From Pseudothauera nasutitermitis (GTDB lineage: Bacteria; Pseudomonadota; Gammaproteobacteria; Burkholderiales; Rhodocyclaceae): a DNA stretch of 64,000 bases. Position numbers and translations under genes: made by a program. This document shows positions 44,377 through 53,522 of the stretch, piece after piece; the first letter of the stretch is position 1; every line of letters starts with the position of its first letter. The stretch is taken from positions 46,180 through 110,179 of the forward strand of contig NZ_SSOC01000010.1 in NCBI RefSeq assembly GCF_004801295.1, given 5' to 3'. The notes beneath the pieces were generated by a model. That model saw nothing but the letters and a program-made list of their open reading frames with translations, was not told the DNA's origin and did no database searches.

Positions 44377-44973
44377 TCATGCCGGAAAGGCGCCCAGCGG
44401 CGCATCGCTGCCCGGTGCCGGCGTGCGCGCGATGTTCATGATCCAGGACACGCAGGTGAAATAGCCGATCAGGCCGCTCAGCTCGATCACGCCGCGTTCG
44501 TCCCAGCGGCGCAGCGCGGCCGCGTAGGTGGGATCGCTGACGCTGTGGTGGTGCAGCAGTTCGGTGGCGAAGGCCCAGGCGTCGGCTTCGTCCTCGGCCA
44601 TGGTGCGGGGGCGGGCGCCCTGCGCCAGATCGGCCAGGGTGGCCTCGGCGACGCCGGCGTTGAGCGCCAGGGGGCGATGCACCGCCCATTCGAACTGGCT
44701 GCCGAGGTGGCGGGCGACGATGAGCGTGGCGAATTCGTTGATGCGCGTCGGCAGCACGGATTCGAAGCGCAGGTATTCGCCCACGCCGGCCAGGCGTTCG
44801 AGCAGTACCGGGCTGTGCATCAGCGGGATGAACGGGCCCTTCACCCCCTTGCGCGGCCCGGCGATCAGCGCCTCGGCGGCGGCGCGCTGGGCTTCGCTCA
44901 TCTGTTCGGCGGCCGGCAGGGGCAGGCGTTCCTCGGTGGTGGGGCCGAAGCCCTGGGGAATCGTGGCGGTCAT
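44377..44973 (-). CDS. Carboxymuconolactone decarboxylase (CMD) family protein
   Basis: A 198-residue protein with the all-helical CMD/AhpD-like fold: LLERLAGVGEYLRFES, NEFATLIVARHLGSQFEW (the E-x-x-x-x-x-x-R-H pattern) and LIGYFTCVSWIMNIA. It lacks the CxxC of true AhpD peroxidases. Its activity is therefore open: a gamma-carboxymuconolactone-like or unknown reaction. It starts inside the stop of the MFS gene (ATGA) and so is co-expressed with it, under the likely control of the divergent LysR protein. Confidence 0.82.
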   Translation of the reverse strand: MTATIPQGFGPTTEERLPLPAAEQMSEAQRAAAEALIAGPRKGVKGPFIPLMHSPVLLERLAGVGEYLRFESVLPTRINEFATLIVARHLGSQFEWAVHRPLALNAGVAEATLADLAQGARPRTMAEDEADAWAFATELLHHHSVSDPTYAAALRRWDERGVIELSGLIGYFTCVSWIMNIARTPAPGSDAPLGAFPA

Positions 44974-46112
44974 GGCGTCTCCGGAGCGGGGCGGAAGGGA
45001 ACGATCAGCAGGAGGCTGCTCAGCAGCAGGGCGGCGGCGCCCAGCCACAGCGCGGCATCCAGTGTCAGGCCGATAGTTTGCAGGAGATTCGCGGCGAGCG
45101 GTCCGGCGAGCTGGCCGATGGCGAACACGGCGGTCATCACCGCCATCCAGCGCCGCGCGTCGGCGCCAGCCTGGGTGCGTGCTTCCTGCAGACCAAGCAG
45201 GGTGATGACCATGAAGGTGCCGCCCACGCACAGCGCGGCCACGGCCAGCGAGGCCAGTCCGGGCGCGCGGGTCGGCAGGACGAGGCCCAGCGCCATCACC
45301 AGTTGCGCGGCGGCCCAGGCGTGGCGACGCGGCCAGCGTGTGAGCAGGTTGGTGCCCAGCACCGAGAGCACCGCCGCCAGACCGAACAGCGGCCACACCC
45401 AGCCGAACAGCGCCGGGTCGTCGAGCAGCAGGCGGGCCTGCGCGGGCAGATAGGTGGCGGGCAGGATGTAGCCGAAGCCGAACAGCCCGTAGCACAGCAC
45501 CAGCCGGCGGGCGTCCGCGGCCTCCGTGGCCTGCGCCGGTGTCCGGCGTTCCCCGGCGAGCGCGCAGAACGTGCCGGCCAGCGCGAGTCCGGCCAGGGCC
45601 AGCCACAAGGTGGCCGCGCCCAGGCCGGCCAGCGCGCCCGCATGACAGAGCAGCCCGGCCAGCGCGATGCCGGTGCCGACGCCGGCGAACACCACCACGT
45701 CCAGTCGCGGGCGGCCAAGCTGGGCGAGGCGGGCTAGGGTCAGCGTGGCGGTGCCCACCAGCGCCCAGGCGCTGGCCACACCGGCGATGAAGCGCACCAG
45801 CAGCCACCAGGCGAGCGGGCCGGGCAGGGCCATGGCGGCGGTGCTGGCAATCACCGCGCACAGGCCGATGCGCATCAGGCCAGTGGCCGATGCCCCGTGC
45901 CGTCCGGCCAGCACGGCGCCGACCAGGTAGCCCAGGTAGTTGGCGCCGGCCAGCCAGCCGCCGGCGGCCAGCGTCAGCCCCAGGTCGGCCTGCATCAGCG
46001 GCAGTTGCGGGGTGAAGGCGAAGCGGCCGATACCCATCGCCACGGCCAGCGCGACGAGTCCGCGCAGGGCGATGCCGAGCGCTGCGGGAGCGGAGGTGGA
46101 TTGCGAGGCCAT
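44970..46112 (-). CDS. YbfB/YjiJ-type MFS transporter
   Basis: A 380-residue inner-membrane transporter with 12 predicted helices. The start ALAVAMGIGRFAFTPQLPLM and LAAGGWLAGANYLGYLVGA are the hallmarks of the YbfB/YjiJ subfamily. Substrate unknown. ATG 46112 is used; the divergent LysR gene starts 63 bp away, and the CMD gene follows with overlap. The set looks like a small catabolic or efflux unit. Confidence 0.87.
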   Translation of the reverse strand: MASQSTSAPAALGIALRGLVALAVAMGIGRFAFTPQLPLMQADLGLTLAAGGWLAGANYLGYLVGAVLAGRHGASATGLMRIGLCAVIASTAAMALPGPLAWWLLVRFIAGVASAWALVGTATLTLARLAQLGRPRLDVVVFAGVGTGIALAGLLCHAGALAGLGAATLWLALAGLALAGTFCALAGERRTPAQATEAADARRLVLCYGLFGFGYILPATYLPAQARLLLDDPALFGWVWPLFGLAAVLSVLGTNLLTRWPRRHAWAAAQLVMALGLVLPTRAPGLASLAVAALCVGGTFMVITLLGLQEARTQAGADARRWMAVMTAVFAIGQLAGPLAANLLQTIGLTLDAALWLGAAALLLSSLLLIVPFRPAPETP

Positions 46113-46157
46113 GCGGCACTGTAGTGGGTTACTATTTTCCGATCCAGTGAAAAGAAA

Positions 46158-46171
46158 AGAACATTTGTTCT
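46158..46171. promoter_or_regulatory. Palindrome between the MFS and LysR genes
   Basis: AGAACA-TT-TGTTCT is a 6-bp inverted repeat in the 63-bp divergent spacer, five bases from the LysR start. It could be an operator for the LysR protein, though LysR boxes are usually T-N11-A and this is shorter. Confidence 0.4.
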
Positions 46172-46175
46172 CTAT

Positions 46176-47054
46176 ATGAGAAACATCGATCTCGACGATC
46201 TCGAAATCCTCCAGGCGGTGGTGGCCTATGGCGGCGTCGCGCGCGCCGCGCAGGCGCTGCACCGTGTGCCGTCCAACGTCACCACGCGCATCAAGCAGCT
46301 GGAGGCGCGTCTGGGCGTGGCGCTGTTCGCCCGCCGCGGGCGCGGCCTGGTGCCCACCGAGGAAGGGCGCCTGCTGGCCGGCTACGCCGAGCGCCTGCTG
46401 CGCCTGGCCGACGAGGCCGAATCCGCGCTGCGCGCCGGACGGCTGCTCGGTACCTTCCGCCTGGGCGCGCTGGAAAGCACCTCGGGCAGCCGCCTGCCGG
46501 AGGTGCTGGCGCGCTACAACCGGGCGCACCCGGCGGTGCGCATCGAACTGGTCACCGGTACCACCGGCGCCTTGGTCGGCCGGCTGATCCGCCACGACAT
46601 CGAGGCGGCCTTCGTCTCCGAGCCTTTCCACGCGCCCGGCCTGGCCGCCCAGCCGGTGTTCGAGGAGGAACTGGTGCTGATCAGCGCCGCGCACGTGCGC
46701 ACGCCGCGTCAAGTGCTCGAGTCCGGGCGCGTCACGCTGATCGCCTTTGCCAGCGGCTGCTCCTACCGCCGCCGGCTGGAGGAATGGCTGGGCGAACAGG
46801 GCGGGAGCGCCGAGGGCGTGCTGGAGTTCGCCTCCTACCCGGCCATCGTCGCCTGCGTGGCGGCCTGCACCGGGGTGGCGATCGTGCCGCGTTCGGTGCT
46901 CGCCGGCCTGCGTGCCGCCGAGGCCGTGCGTGCCCACGCGCTGCCCGCGCACCTGGCGCGCAACCGCACGCACCTGCTGTGGCATGAAGGGCAGGAATCG
47001 CTGGCCCTGCGCGGCTTGCGCGCGCTGCTGGGCGCGCGGGAGGGCGCGGCGTGA
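46176..47054 (+). CDS. LysR-family transcription regulator
   Basis: A 292-residue LysR protein: winged HTH at the N-terminus (LEILQAVVAYGGVARAAQAL, RVPSNVTTRIKQLEARLGVALFARRGRG) and a periplasmic-binding-like effector domain (FRLGALESTSGSRLPEVLARY onward). It is divergent from the MFS/CMD pair and the likely regulator of both, and probably of itself. Effector not predictable. Confidence 0.92.
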   Translation: MRNIDLDDLEILQAVVAYGGVARAAQALHRVPSNVTTRIKQLEARLGVALFARRGRGLVPTEEGRLLAGYAERLLRLADEAESALRAGRLLGTFRLGALESTSGSRLPEVLARYNRAHPAVRIELVTGTTGALVGRLIRHDIEAAFVSEPFHAPGLAAQPVFEEELVLISAAHVRTPRQVLESGRVTLIAFASGCSYRRRLEEWLGEQGGSAEGVLEFASYPAIVACVAACTGVAIVPRSVLAGLRAAEAVRAHALPAHLARNRTHLLWHEGQESLALRGLRALLGAREGAA

Positions 47055-47145
47055 AACGGCTGGCGGGCGGCGGCGGAATCCGCTTTTGCGCCGCCCGCGG
47101 AGCGCTTATCGTGTGCGGGTGATTCCTCTTTCAAGGAGTGCCATC

Positions 47146-47796
47146 GTGCGGCTGCATATCGCTTACAAGAACTACTCGTCCTGGTCGCTGCGCCCGTGGA
47201 TCGCCATGAAGGTGGCCGGCATCGAATTCGAGGAAAACCTGCTGCCCTTCGCCCATGGTGACGAACTGGCGAAACTGGGTGCGCGGCTGGGCGTGCCGGC
47301 CAAGGTGCCGATGCTGGAGGTGGACGGGCGGGTGCTGTGGGAAAGCCTGGCGATCCTGGAGTACCTGGCCGAGCGCTATCCGGAGCGCGGCCTGTGGCCG
47401 GCCGATGCGGGGCTGCGCGCGCTGGCGCGCTGCGCGGCGGCGGAGATGCACAGCGGTTTCACCGCCCTGCGCACGAATTGTCCGATGAACTGCCGGGCCA
47501 GCAAGCAGATGACGCCCAGCGCCGCCGTGGAGGCGGACCTGCGCCGGCTGGCGGAGCTCTGGGCGCGCTTCGAGGCTGCCGACAAGCCCACCGGGGATTT
47601 TCTTTGCGGGGCGTTTTCCAACGTGGATGCGATGTACGCGCCGGTGATGTGGCGGGTGCGCGGCTACGGCCTGGCGGTATCGCCCGCGTTCGCGCGCTGG
47701 GCAGAGGCGGTGTACGCCCTGCCGGCGATGCGCGAATGGGAAGCGGCCGCGCAGGCGGAAAGCTGGACGATGCCGGAATACGATGCGGTCGGCTGA
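47146..47796 (+). CDS. Glutathione S-transferase family protein
   Basis: A 216-residue cytosolic GST. N-terminal thioredoxin-like half with the active-site serine in NYSSWSLRPW and glutathione-binding VPMLEVDGRVLWESLAI; C-terminal helical half contains CGAFSNVDAMYAPV. Start is GTG 47146, 7 bases after AAGGAG. Resembles the YfcF/YliJ-like branch. Substrate unknown. Confidence 0.9.
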   Translation: MRLHIAYKNYSSWSLRPWIAMKVAGIEFEENLLPFAHGDELAKLGARLGVPAKVPMLEVDGRVLWESLAILEYLAERYPERGLWPADAGLRALARCAAAEMHSGFTALRTNCPMNCRASKQMTPSAAVEADLRRLAELWARFEAADKPTGDFLCGAFSNVDAMYAPVMWRVRGYGLAVSPAFARWAEAVYALPAMREWEAAAQAESWTMPEYDAVG

Positions 47797-47829
47797 TCGC
47801 TGCCCTGGGAACGGATCGTAGACAGGCCC

Positions 47830-48762
47830 TTAGCCCGGCAGACCGGGCAGCGGCGGATAGCTGTGCGCCGCAGAGTCGAGCGTGCCGCGCCGTATCCACA
47901 GGGCCTCGCCGCCGGGCTCGATGCCGTCGGTAGGGTAATCGATGGCCTGCACTTCGGTGCCGGGTTGGGCGAGCGCCGCGCGTAGGGCGCTGCCGCCGTC
48001 TTCCAGTGCGCGCAGCCAGCGCGGGGCGAGCAGGAAGCTCCAGCCCGGCGTGCGCGGTCCGCGGCCCAGCCCGGTGGGCTGCCAGCGCCGCCCCGCGCGC
48101 GTGCTGTGCAGGGTGTGTAGCGCGGGGTCGTCGTGTTCCAGCCCCGGCAGGCGGGTGGCGCAGGCTTGTTCGAGCAGGCGCCGCCAGGGTGTGGCCGGCA
48201 GGGCGAAGCCGCCGTTGCCGATTTCCAGTCCGCTGTAGCAGTGCTCCGGACGCAGGAGGCTGACTGCGCGCAGGGCGAAGGCGTGCCAGTGCTGCACATG
48301 CGCAGCGTACCAGCGCTTGCGGAAGGTGAGCTTGAGGTAGCTGTAGTGGTCCGGTTCGGTATCGGCGCGCAGGGCCAGCGCCCAGCGCGCGCTGTCGGCC
48401 GGCTGGCGCCGGTCGGTGGCCTCGACGATGAAGGGCAGGCTGGATGCACAGGCGCGGCGCAGGGTGGTGCCCAGGTTGGCGGGCAGGCGGCCGCCCCGGC
48501 AGGCGTGCCATGCGCCGTCCTCGCCCACGCGCAGCAGGCGGAAGGGTTCGTCCGCCAGGCCAGCGAATTCCCGCGCCACGGCGAGCAACTGGCTGGCGAC
48601 CTCGCGCTGCCGTTCCGGCGGGTGGCGCAGGTAGAAGCTGATGTAGGGGCATACGCCCGCCGCGCCGTGTTCGTCGCCCATGACGTACAGCCCGTCGTCG
48701 GCCAGGGTTTCGCGGATGAACTCGTCGAGGTCGTCGGGATGGATGGCCGTGGCGTCGTGCAT
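47830..48762 (-). CDS. DUF3396-like protein (type VI immunity family)
   Basis: A 310-residue cytoplasmic protein. Patterns such as YISFYLRHPPERQREVA, LRADTEPDHYSYLKLTF and LRPEHCYSGLEIGNGGF (a G-Y-x-G-L-type turn), with a late GWSFLLAPRWLRAL, resemble DUF3396 proteins, which include immunity proteins of type VI secretion effectors. No effector or secretion gene is nearby. The alternative is an unrelated protein of unknown function. ATG 48762 follows AAGGA. Confidence 0.55.
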   Translation of the reverse strand: MHDATAIHPDDLDEFIRETLADDGLYVMGDEHGAAGVCPYISFYLRHPPERQREVASQLLAVAREFAGLADEPFRLLRVGEDGAWHACRGGRLPANLGTTLRRACASSLPFIVEATDRRQPADSARWALALRADTEPDHYSYLKLTFRKRWYAAHVQHWHAFALRAVSLLRPEHCYSGLEIGNGGFALPATPWRRLLEQACATRLPGLEHDDPALHTLHSTRAGRRWQPTGLGRGPRTPGWSFLLAPRWLRALEDGGSALRAALAQPGTEVQAIDYPTDGIEPGGEALWIRRGTLDSAAHSYPPLPGLPG

Positions 48763-48859
48763 CGCGCGGATTCCTTCGAGAATGGGGCGGTCAGGGGTGG
48801 TGGGCAGCCTCCGACTGTAGGTGGGCGGGAAAAACCATGTCAATTGGATCGAAGTACGG

Positions 48860-51800
48860 TCAGGCGGCTGGTTCGCCAGCGGCCAGGTCCGCCCGCGCGC
48901 CGTCGCGGCGCAGTTGCCATTCCTTGACCAGCGCGTACAGCGCGGGGATGACGATCAGCGTGAGCACGGTGGAAGACACCATGCCGCCCAGCACCGGCGC
49001 GGCGATGCGGCGCATGACCTCGGAGCCGGTACCGGTGCTCCACATGATGGGCGCGAGGCCGAGGATGACCGAGATGGCGGTCATCATCTTCGGGCGCACG
49101 CGCTCCACCGCGCCTTCCATGATCGCGCCGTAGAATTCCGCCGCGTCCGGCGCGCGTCCCAGCGCGCGGCAGCGTTCGAGCAGGCGGGTCCACGCGTGGT
49201 CCAGGTAGATCAGCATGACCACGCCGGTTTCGGCGGCGATGCCGGCCAGCGCGATGAAGCCCACCGCCACCGCCACGCTCATCTCGTAGCCCAGCCACCA
49301 CATCAGCCAGACCCCGCCGATCAGCGCGAAGGGCACCGAGAGCAGCACGATGAAGGTTTCCGTGAGGCGGCGGAAGTTGAGGTAGAGCAGCAGCACGATG
49401 AGCGCCAGGGTCACCGGCACGACCACGGTCAGGCGTGCCCGGGCGCGTTCCATGTACTCGAACTGGCCGCTCCAGGTGGCATAGGCGCCGGGCGGGAAAG
49501 CGACCTGCTCGGCCACCACCTGGCGGGCCTCGGCGACGAAGGAGCCGATGTCGCGTTCGCGCAGGTCCACATACACGTAGGCCACCGGCAGGGCGTTTTC
49601 GGTGCGCACCACCGGGGCGTCGCGCACCACGCGTACCTGGGCGACCTGGCCGAGCGGCACCATGCCGCCCTCGGGCAGGGCGATGAATACCTCGCGGGCG
49701 ATGCGCTCGGGGTCGGCGCGCAGCGCGCGCGGGTAGCGCACGGTGACGTTGTAGCGCGCCGGGCCTTCCACCGTGGCGGTCAGCGGCTCGCCGCCCAGCG
49801 CGGTGGCCACGGTGTCCTGCAGCATGCCCACGGTGAGGCCGAGGCGGGCGAGCTGGTGCTGGTCGGGCACGATGTCCAGGTAGTAGCCGCCGGTGACGCG
49901 CTCGGCGTACACGCTGGCGGCGCCGGGGATGTTGCGCACCACGGTTTCCACCTGGCGGGCGACCTGTTCGATGGTCGCCAGGTCGGGGCCGAACACCTTC
50001 ACCCCCACCGGCGTGCGGATGCCGGTGGACAGCATGTCGATGCGCGCCTTGATGGGCATGGTCCACGAGTTGGCCACGCCGGGGAAGCGCAGCGCGGCGT
50101 CCATTTCGGCGATCAGCTTGTCCACCGTCATGCCGGGGCGCCACTCGGCTTCCGGCTTGAGGTTGATCACCGTCTCGAACATCTCCAGCGGCGCCGGATC
50201 GGTGGCGGTGCTGGCGCGCCCGGCCTTGCCGTACACCGATTCCACTTCGGGGAAGCGCTTGATGATGCGGTTGGTGGTGGCGAGCAGTTCGCCCGCCTTG
50301 GTCACCGACATGCCGGGCAGCGCCGCCGGCATGTAGAACAGGGCGCCTTCGTTGAGCGTGGGCATGAACTCGCTGCCGATGCGCCCGGCCGGCCACAGGC
50401 TGGCCGCGCTGACCACCAGCGCCACGGCGAGGGTGGCGAGCTTGTGGCGCATCACCCAGGCGATCAGCGGGCGGTACAGGCGGATCAGCACGCGGTTCAC
50501 CGGGTTCTTTTCCTCCGGCAGGATCTTGCCGCGGATGAAGATCATCATCAGCACCGGGATCAGCGTCACCGACAGCAGCGCGGCGCCGGCCATGGCGAAG
50601 GTCTTGGTGAACGCCAGCGGGGAGAACAGCCGGCCCTCCTGCCCTTCCAGCGCGAACACCGGCAGGAAGGAGACGGTGATGATCAGCAGCGAGAAGAAGA
50701 TCGCCGGGCCCACCTCGCGGCAGGCGTCTATCATCGCGGCGGCGCGCGCGCGGGTGTCGGCGGCCTTGTCGCCGAGGCGTTCCAGGTGCTTGTGGGCGTT
50801 CTCGATCATCACGATGGCGCCGTCCACCATGGTGCCGATGGCGATGGCGATGCCGCCCAGGCTCATGATGTTGGAGCCGATGCCCAGCCACTGCATGGCC
50901 AGGAAGGCGATCAGCATGCCCACCGGCAGCGAGACGATGGCCACCAGCGCGCTGCGCACGTGCAGCAGGAACACCACGCATACAGCGGCGACGATCAGGC
51001 TTTCCTCGATCAGCGTGGTCTTCAGCGTGTCGATGGCGCGCTCGATGAGCGCGGAGCGGTCGTACACCGGAATGATCTCCACGCCTGCGGGCAGGCCGGG
51101 GGCGAGTTCAGCGATCTTGTCCTTGATCCCGCGGATGACCTCCAGCGCGTTCTCGCCGAAGCGCGCCATGACGATGCCCGAGGCCACTTCCCCCGTGCCG
51201 TTGAGTTCGGCGATACCGCGCCGCTCGGCGGGCACCAGTTCCACGCGGGCCACGTCGCGCACGCGCACCGGGGTGCCGCCGCTGGCGCGCAGCACGATGT
51301 CGCCGATGTCCGCCGCGCTGTTCAGGTAGCCGCGCCCGCGCACCATGTATTCGGTCTCGGCCATCTCCACCACGCGCCCGCCCACGTCGCGGTTGGAATC
51401 GCGCACCGCGCGGTTCACCGCCTCCAGGTCGAGGCCGTAGGACGCCAGCCGGTACGGGTCCACGGTGATCTGGTATTCGCGCACGAAGCCGCCCACGCTG
51501 GCCACCTCGGCCACGCCCGCCACCTGGGTGAGCGGATAGCGCACGTACCAGTCCTGCAGGCTGCGCAACTCGGCCAGCGACTGGCCGGGGCCGTCCAGCG
51601 TGTACTGGTACACCCAGCCCACGCCGGTGGCGTCCGGGCCGATGCGCGGGCTCACCTCCGCCGGCATACGCCCGGCGGCGGCCGACAGGTATTCCAGCAC
51701 GCGCGAGCGCGCCCAGTAGATGTCGGTGCCGTCCTCGAAGATCACATACACGTAGGATGCGCCGAACATCGAGATGCCGCGCACCACCTTGGCCTTGGGC

Positions 51801-52027
51801 ACGGCCAGCAGCGCCGAGGAGAGCGGATAGGTGACCTGGTCCTCGACCACCTGCGGGGCCTGGCCAGGGTAGTCGGCATAGACGATGACCTGCACGTCCG
51901 AGAGGTCCGGCAGGGCGTCCAGCGGCGTGCGCAGCACCGCCCATACGCCAGCGGCCACGGTGAAGGCGGTCAGCAGCAGGACCAGGAAGGCGTTGCGGGC
52001 GGACCAGGTGATGATGCGGTCTAGCAT
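48860..52027 (-). CDS. cusA: Heavy-metal efflux RND pump, CusA/CzcA family (copper/silver type)
   Basis: A 1055-residue inner-membrane RND pump. N-terminus LDRIITWSARNAFLVLLL and the RND motif GGIAIAIGTMVDGAIVMIENAHK (helix 4, Asp) are typical. Three methionines that form the CusA copper/silver path are at matching places: FYMPAALP, APLEMFETVI and RIDMLSTGI, which points to Cu(I)/Ag(I) rather than Zn/Co/Cd. It works with the adaptor (CusB) and outer membrane channel (CusC) encoded next. Starts 4 bp after cusB. Confidence 0.95.
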   Translation of the reverse strand: MLDRIITWSARNAFLVLLLTAFTVAAGVWAVLRTPLDALPDLSDVQVIVYADYPGQAPQVVEDQVTYPLSSALLAVPKAKVVRGISMFGASYVYVIFEDGTDIYWARSRVLEYLSAAAGRMPAEVSPRIGPDATGVGWVYQYTLDGPGQSLAELRSLQDWYVRYPLTQVAGVAEVASVGGFVREYQITVDPYRLASYGLDLEAVNRAVRDSNRDVGGRVVEMAETEYMVRGRGYLNSAADIGDIVLRASGGTPVRVRDVARVELVPAERRGIAELNGTGEVASGIVMARFGENALEVIRGIKDKIAELAPGLPAGVEIIPVYDRSALIERAIDTLKTTLIEESLIVAAVCVVFLLHVRSALVAIVSLPVGMLIAFLAMQWLGIGSNIMSLGGIAIAIGTMVDGAIVMIENAHKHLERLGDKAADTRARAAAMIDACREVGPAIFFSLLIITVSFLPVFALEGQEGRLFSPLAFTKTFAMAGAALLSVTLIPVLMMIFIRGKILPEEKNPVNRVLIRLYRPLIAWVMRHKLATLAVALVVSAASLWPAGRIGSEFMPTLNEGALFYMPAALPGMSVTKAGELLATTNRIIKRFPEVESVYGKAGRASTATDPAPLEMFETVINLKPEAEWRPGMTVDKLIAEMDAALRFPGVANSWTMPIKARIDMLSTGIRTPVGVKVFGPDLATIEQVARQVETVVRNIPGAASVYAERVTGGYYLDIVPDQHQLARLGLTVGMLQDTVATALGGEPLTATVEGPARYNVTVRYPRALRADPERIAREVFIALPEGGMVPLGQVAQVRVVRDAPVVRTENALPVAYVYVDLRERDIGSFVAEARQVVAEQVAFPPGAYATWSGQFEYMERARARLTVVVPVTLALIVLLLYLNFRRLTETFIVLLSVPFALIGGVWLMWWLGYEMSVAVAVGFIALAGIAAETGVVMLIYLDHAWTRLLERCRALGRAPDAAEFYGAIMEGAVERVRPKMMTAISVILGLAPIMWSTGTGSEVMRRIAAPVLGGMVSSTVLTLIVIPALYALVKEWQLRRDGARADLAAGEPAA

Positions 52028-52031
52028 GGTC

Positions 52032-53522
52032 TCAGTGCTCCGCGCCGTGGCCGGCTTCGATGTGCGTCACCACGTACTCGCCCGGCCCGCGCGCCTCGAA
52101 TTCGAAGCGCACCGCGCTGCCCGGCGCGATGCCGTCGGCCAGCCCCGGCGCGGCCAGGGTGAACTCCATGGTCATCGCCGGCCAGTCCAGTTCGGCAATC
52201 GGCGCGTGGCTCAGCGATACCGAACCGTCGTCGTAGAGCTCGTCCAGCGTGCCGGTGGCGCGGTAGGCCGGCGCACGCTGTTCGCCCGCGGTGAACCCGG
52301 CCAGCGCCGCGCGCAGATTGCTTTCCGCGTCGATCAGGAAGTTGGCCGCCACCACCACGCGCGCACCGTCTTCCAGACCATCAAGGATTTCCACCCACTC
52401 CGGGTCGCGCCGGCCGATGCGCACCGCCTGCGGGCGGAAGCGGCCTTCGCCTTCTTCCACCAGCACGCTCTGGCGTTCGCCGCCGTCGAGCACGGCGGAG
52501 TCCGGCACCGCCAGCACCGGCGCGGCCTCGCCGGTGGCCAGATGCACCCGGGCAAATTGGCCGGGGCGCAGGCGGCCGTCCGCATTGGGCAGGCGCAGGC
52601 GCACGCGGGCGCTGCGCGTGGCCGGATCGACGGTGGGGTAGAGGTAATCCACGGTGGCGGCGAAGTCCTCGCCGGGCCAGGCGTCCAGGCGCACCGTGGC
52701 CGGCTGGCCGGGGCGCACGCGGGCCAGATCGTGCTCATACACCTCGGCCAGCACCCACACCGAACTCAGGTCGGCGATGCGCAGCAGCGTGCGGCCGGCC
52801 TCGAAGCGCATGCCGGCCACCGCCTCGCGCTCCAGCACCACGCCGCTGACCGGCGCCGCGAAGCTGCGCCGTGCCGTGCCGCCGCCGTGCATCTGCCAGT
52901 TCGCCAGGCGCTCGCGGGTGGCGCCGGCCAGGCGCTCGGCGGCCGCGCGCGCCTCGTCGTCGCCGCCGGCGAGACGGCCGGCCAGGGTATCGGCGATGCG
53001 CTGTTCCTCGGCGGCCGAGGCCAGTTCCGGCGCATACACGGTGAACAGCGGCTGCCCGGCGCGCACCGGGTCGCCCACGGCAGACACGTGCAACTGCTCG
53101 ATCCAGCCTTCGAAGCGCGGCGCCACGTCATGGATGCGGCGCTCATCCACCTCCACGCGGCCGACAGCGCGCACTGGCTGTTCGAGCACCCGCCGTTCGG
53201 CGCGCGCCACGCGCACGCCGAGCGCCTGCATGCGCGCCGGGTTGACCGCCACCGCGCCGTCATCCTGGTCCTCGCCTTCGTATACCGGGAGGTAGTCCAT
53301 GCCCATGGAGTCCTTCTTGGGCACCGGCGAGGTGTCGGGCAGGCCCATGGGGTTGCGGTAATAGAGGATCTTGCGTTCGCCTGGGGTGGCGTCCGCCGTA
53401 CTGGCCGGAACGGCGGTGTGTCCGGCGTGGCCGTCGCCGCGCAGGCCGCCGGCCAGGTAGCCGCCGGCGGCGGCCAGGGCCAGCGCGATGGCGAACAGGG
53501 AAAACTTGAGGCCCGGGGTCAC
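52032..53522 (-). CDS. cusB: CusB-like adaptor with metal-binding N-terminus and C-terminal CusF domain
   Basis: A 496-residue periplasmic adaptor of the RND pump. After an N-terminal membrane anchor, residues 52-82 (YYRNPMGLPDTSPVPKKDSM, MGMDYLPVYEGE) form a heavy-metal-binding HMBD-like module. The middle is the usual adaptor: biotinyl-lipoyl, hairpin and beta-barrel parts. Residues about 415-490 (ATGTLDELYDDGSVSLSHAP, LDWPAMTMEF) are a CusF-like domain with the Met/Trp copper site, as in SilB. Start is GTG 53522, overlapping cusC by four bases. Confidence 0.93.
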   Translation of the reverse strand: MTPGLKFSLFAIALALAAAGGYLAGGLRGDGHAGHTAVPASTADATPGERKILYYRNPMGLPDTSPVPKKDSMGMDYLPVYEGEDQDDGAVAVNPARMQALGVRVARAERRVLEQPVRAVGRVEVDERRIHDVAPRFEGWIEQLHVSAVGDPVRAGQPLFTVYAPELASAAEEQRIADTLAGRLAGGDDEARAAAERLAGATRERLANWQMHGGGTARRSFAAPVSGVVLEREAVAGMRFEAGRTLLRIADLSSVWVLAEVYEHDLARVRPGQPATVRLDAWPGEDFAATVDYLYPTVDPATRSARVRLRLPNADGRLRPGQFARVHLATGEAAPVLAVPDSAVLDGGERQSVLVEEGEGRFRPQAVRIGRRDPEWVEILDGLEDGARVVVAANFLIDAESNLRAALAGFTAGEQRAPAYRATGTLDELYDDGSVSLSHAPIAELDWPAMTMEFTLAAPGLADGIAPGSAVRFEFEARGPGEYVVTHIEAGHGAEH

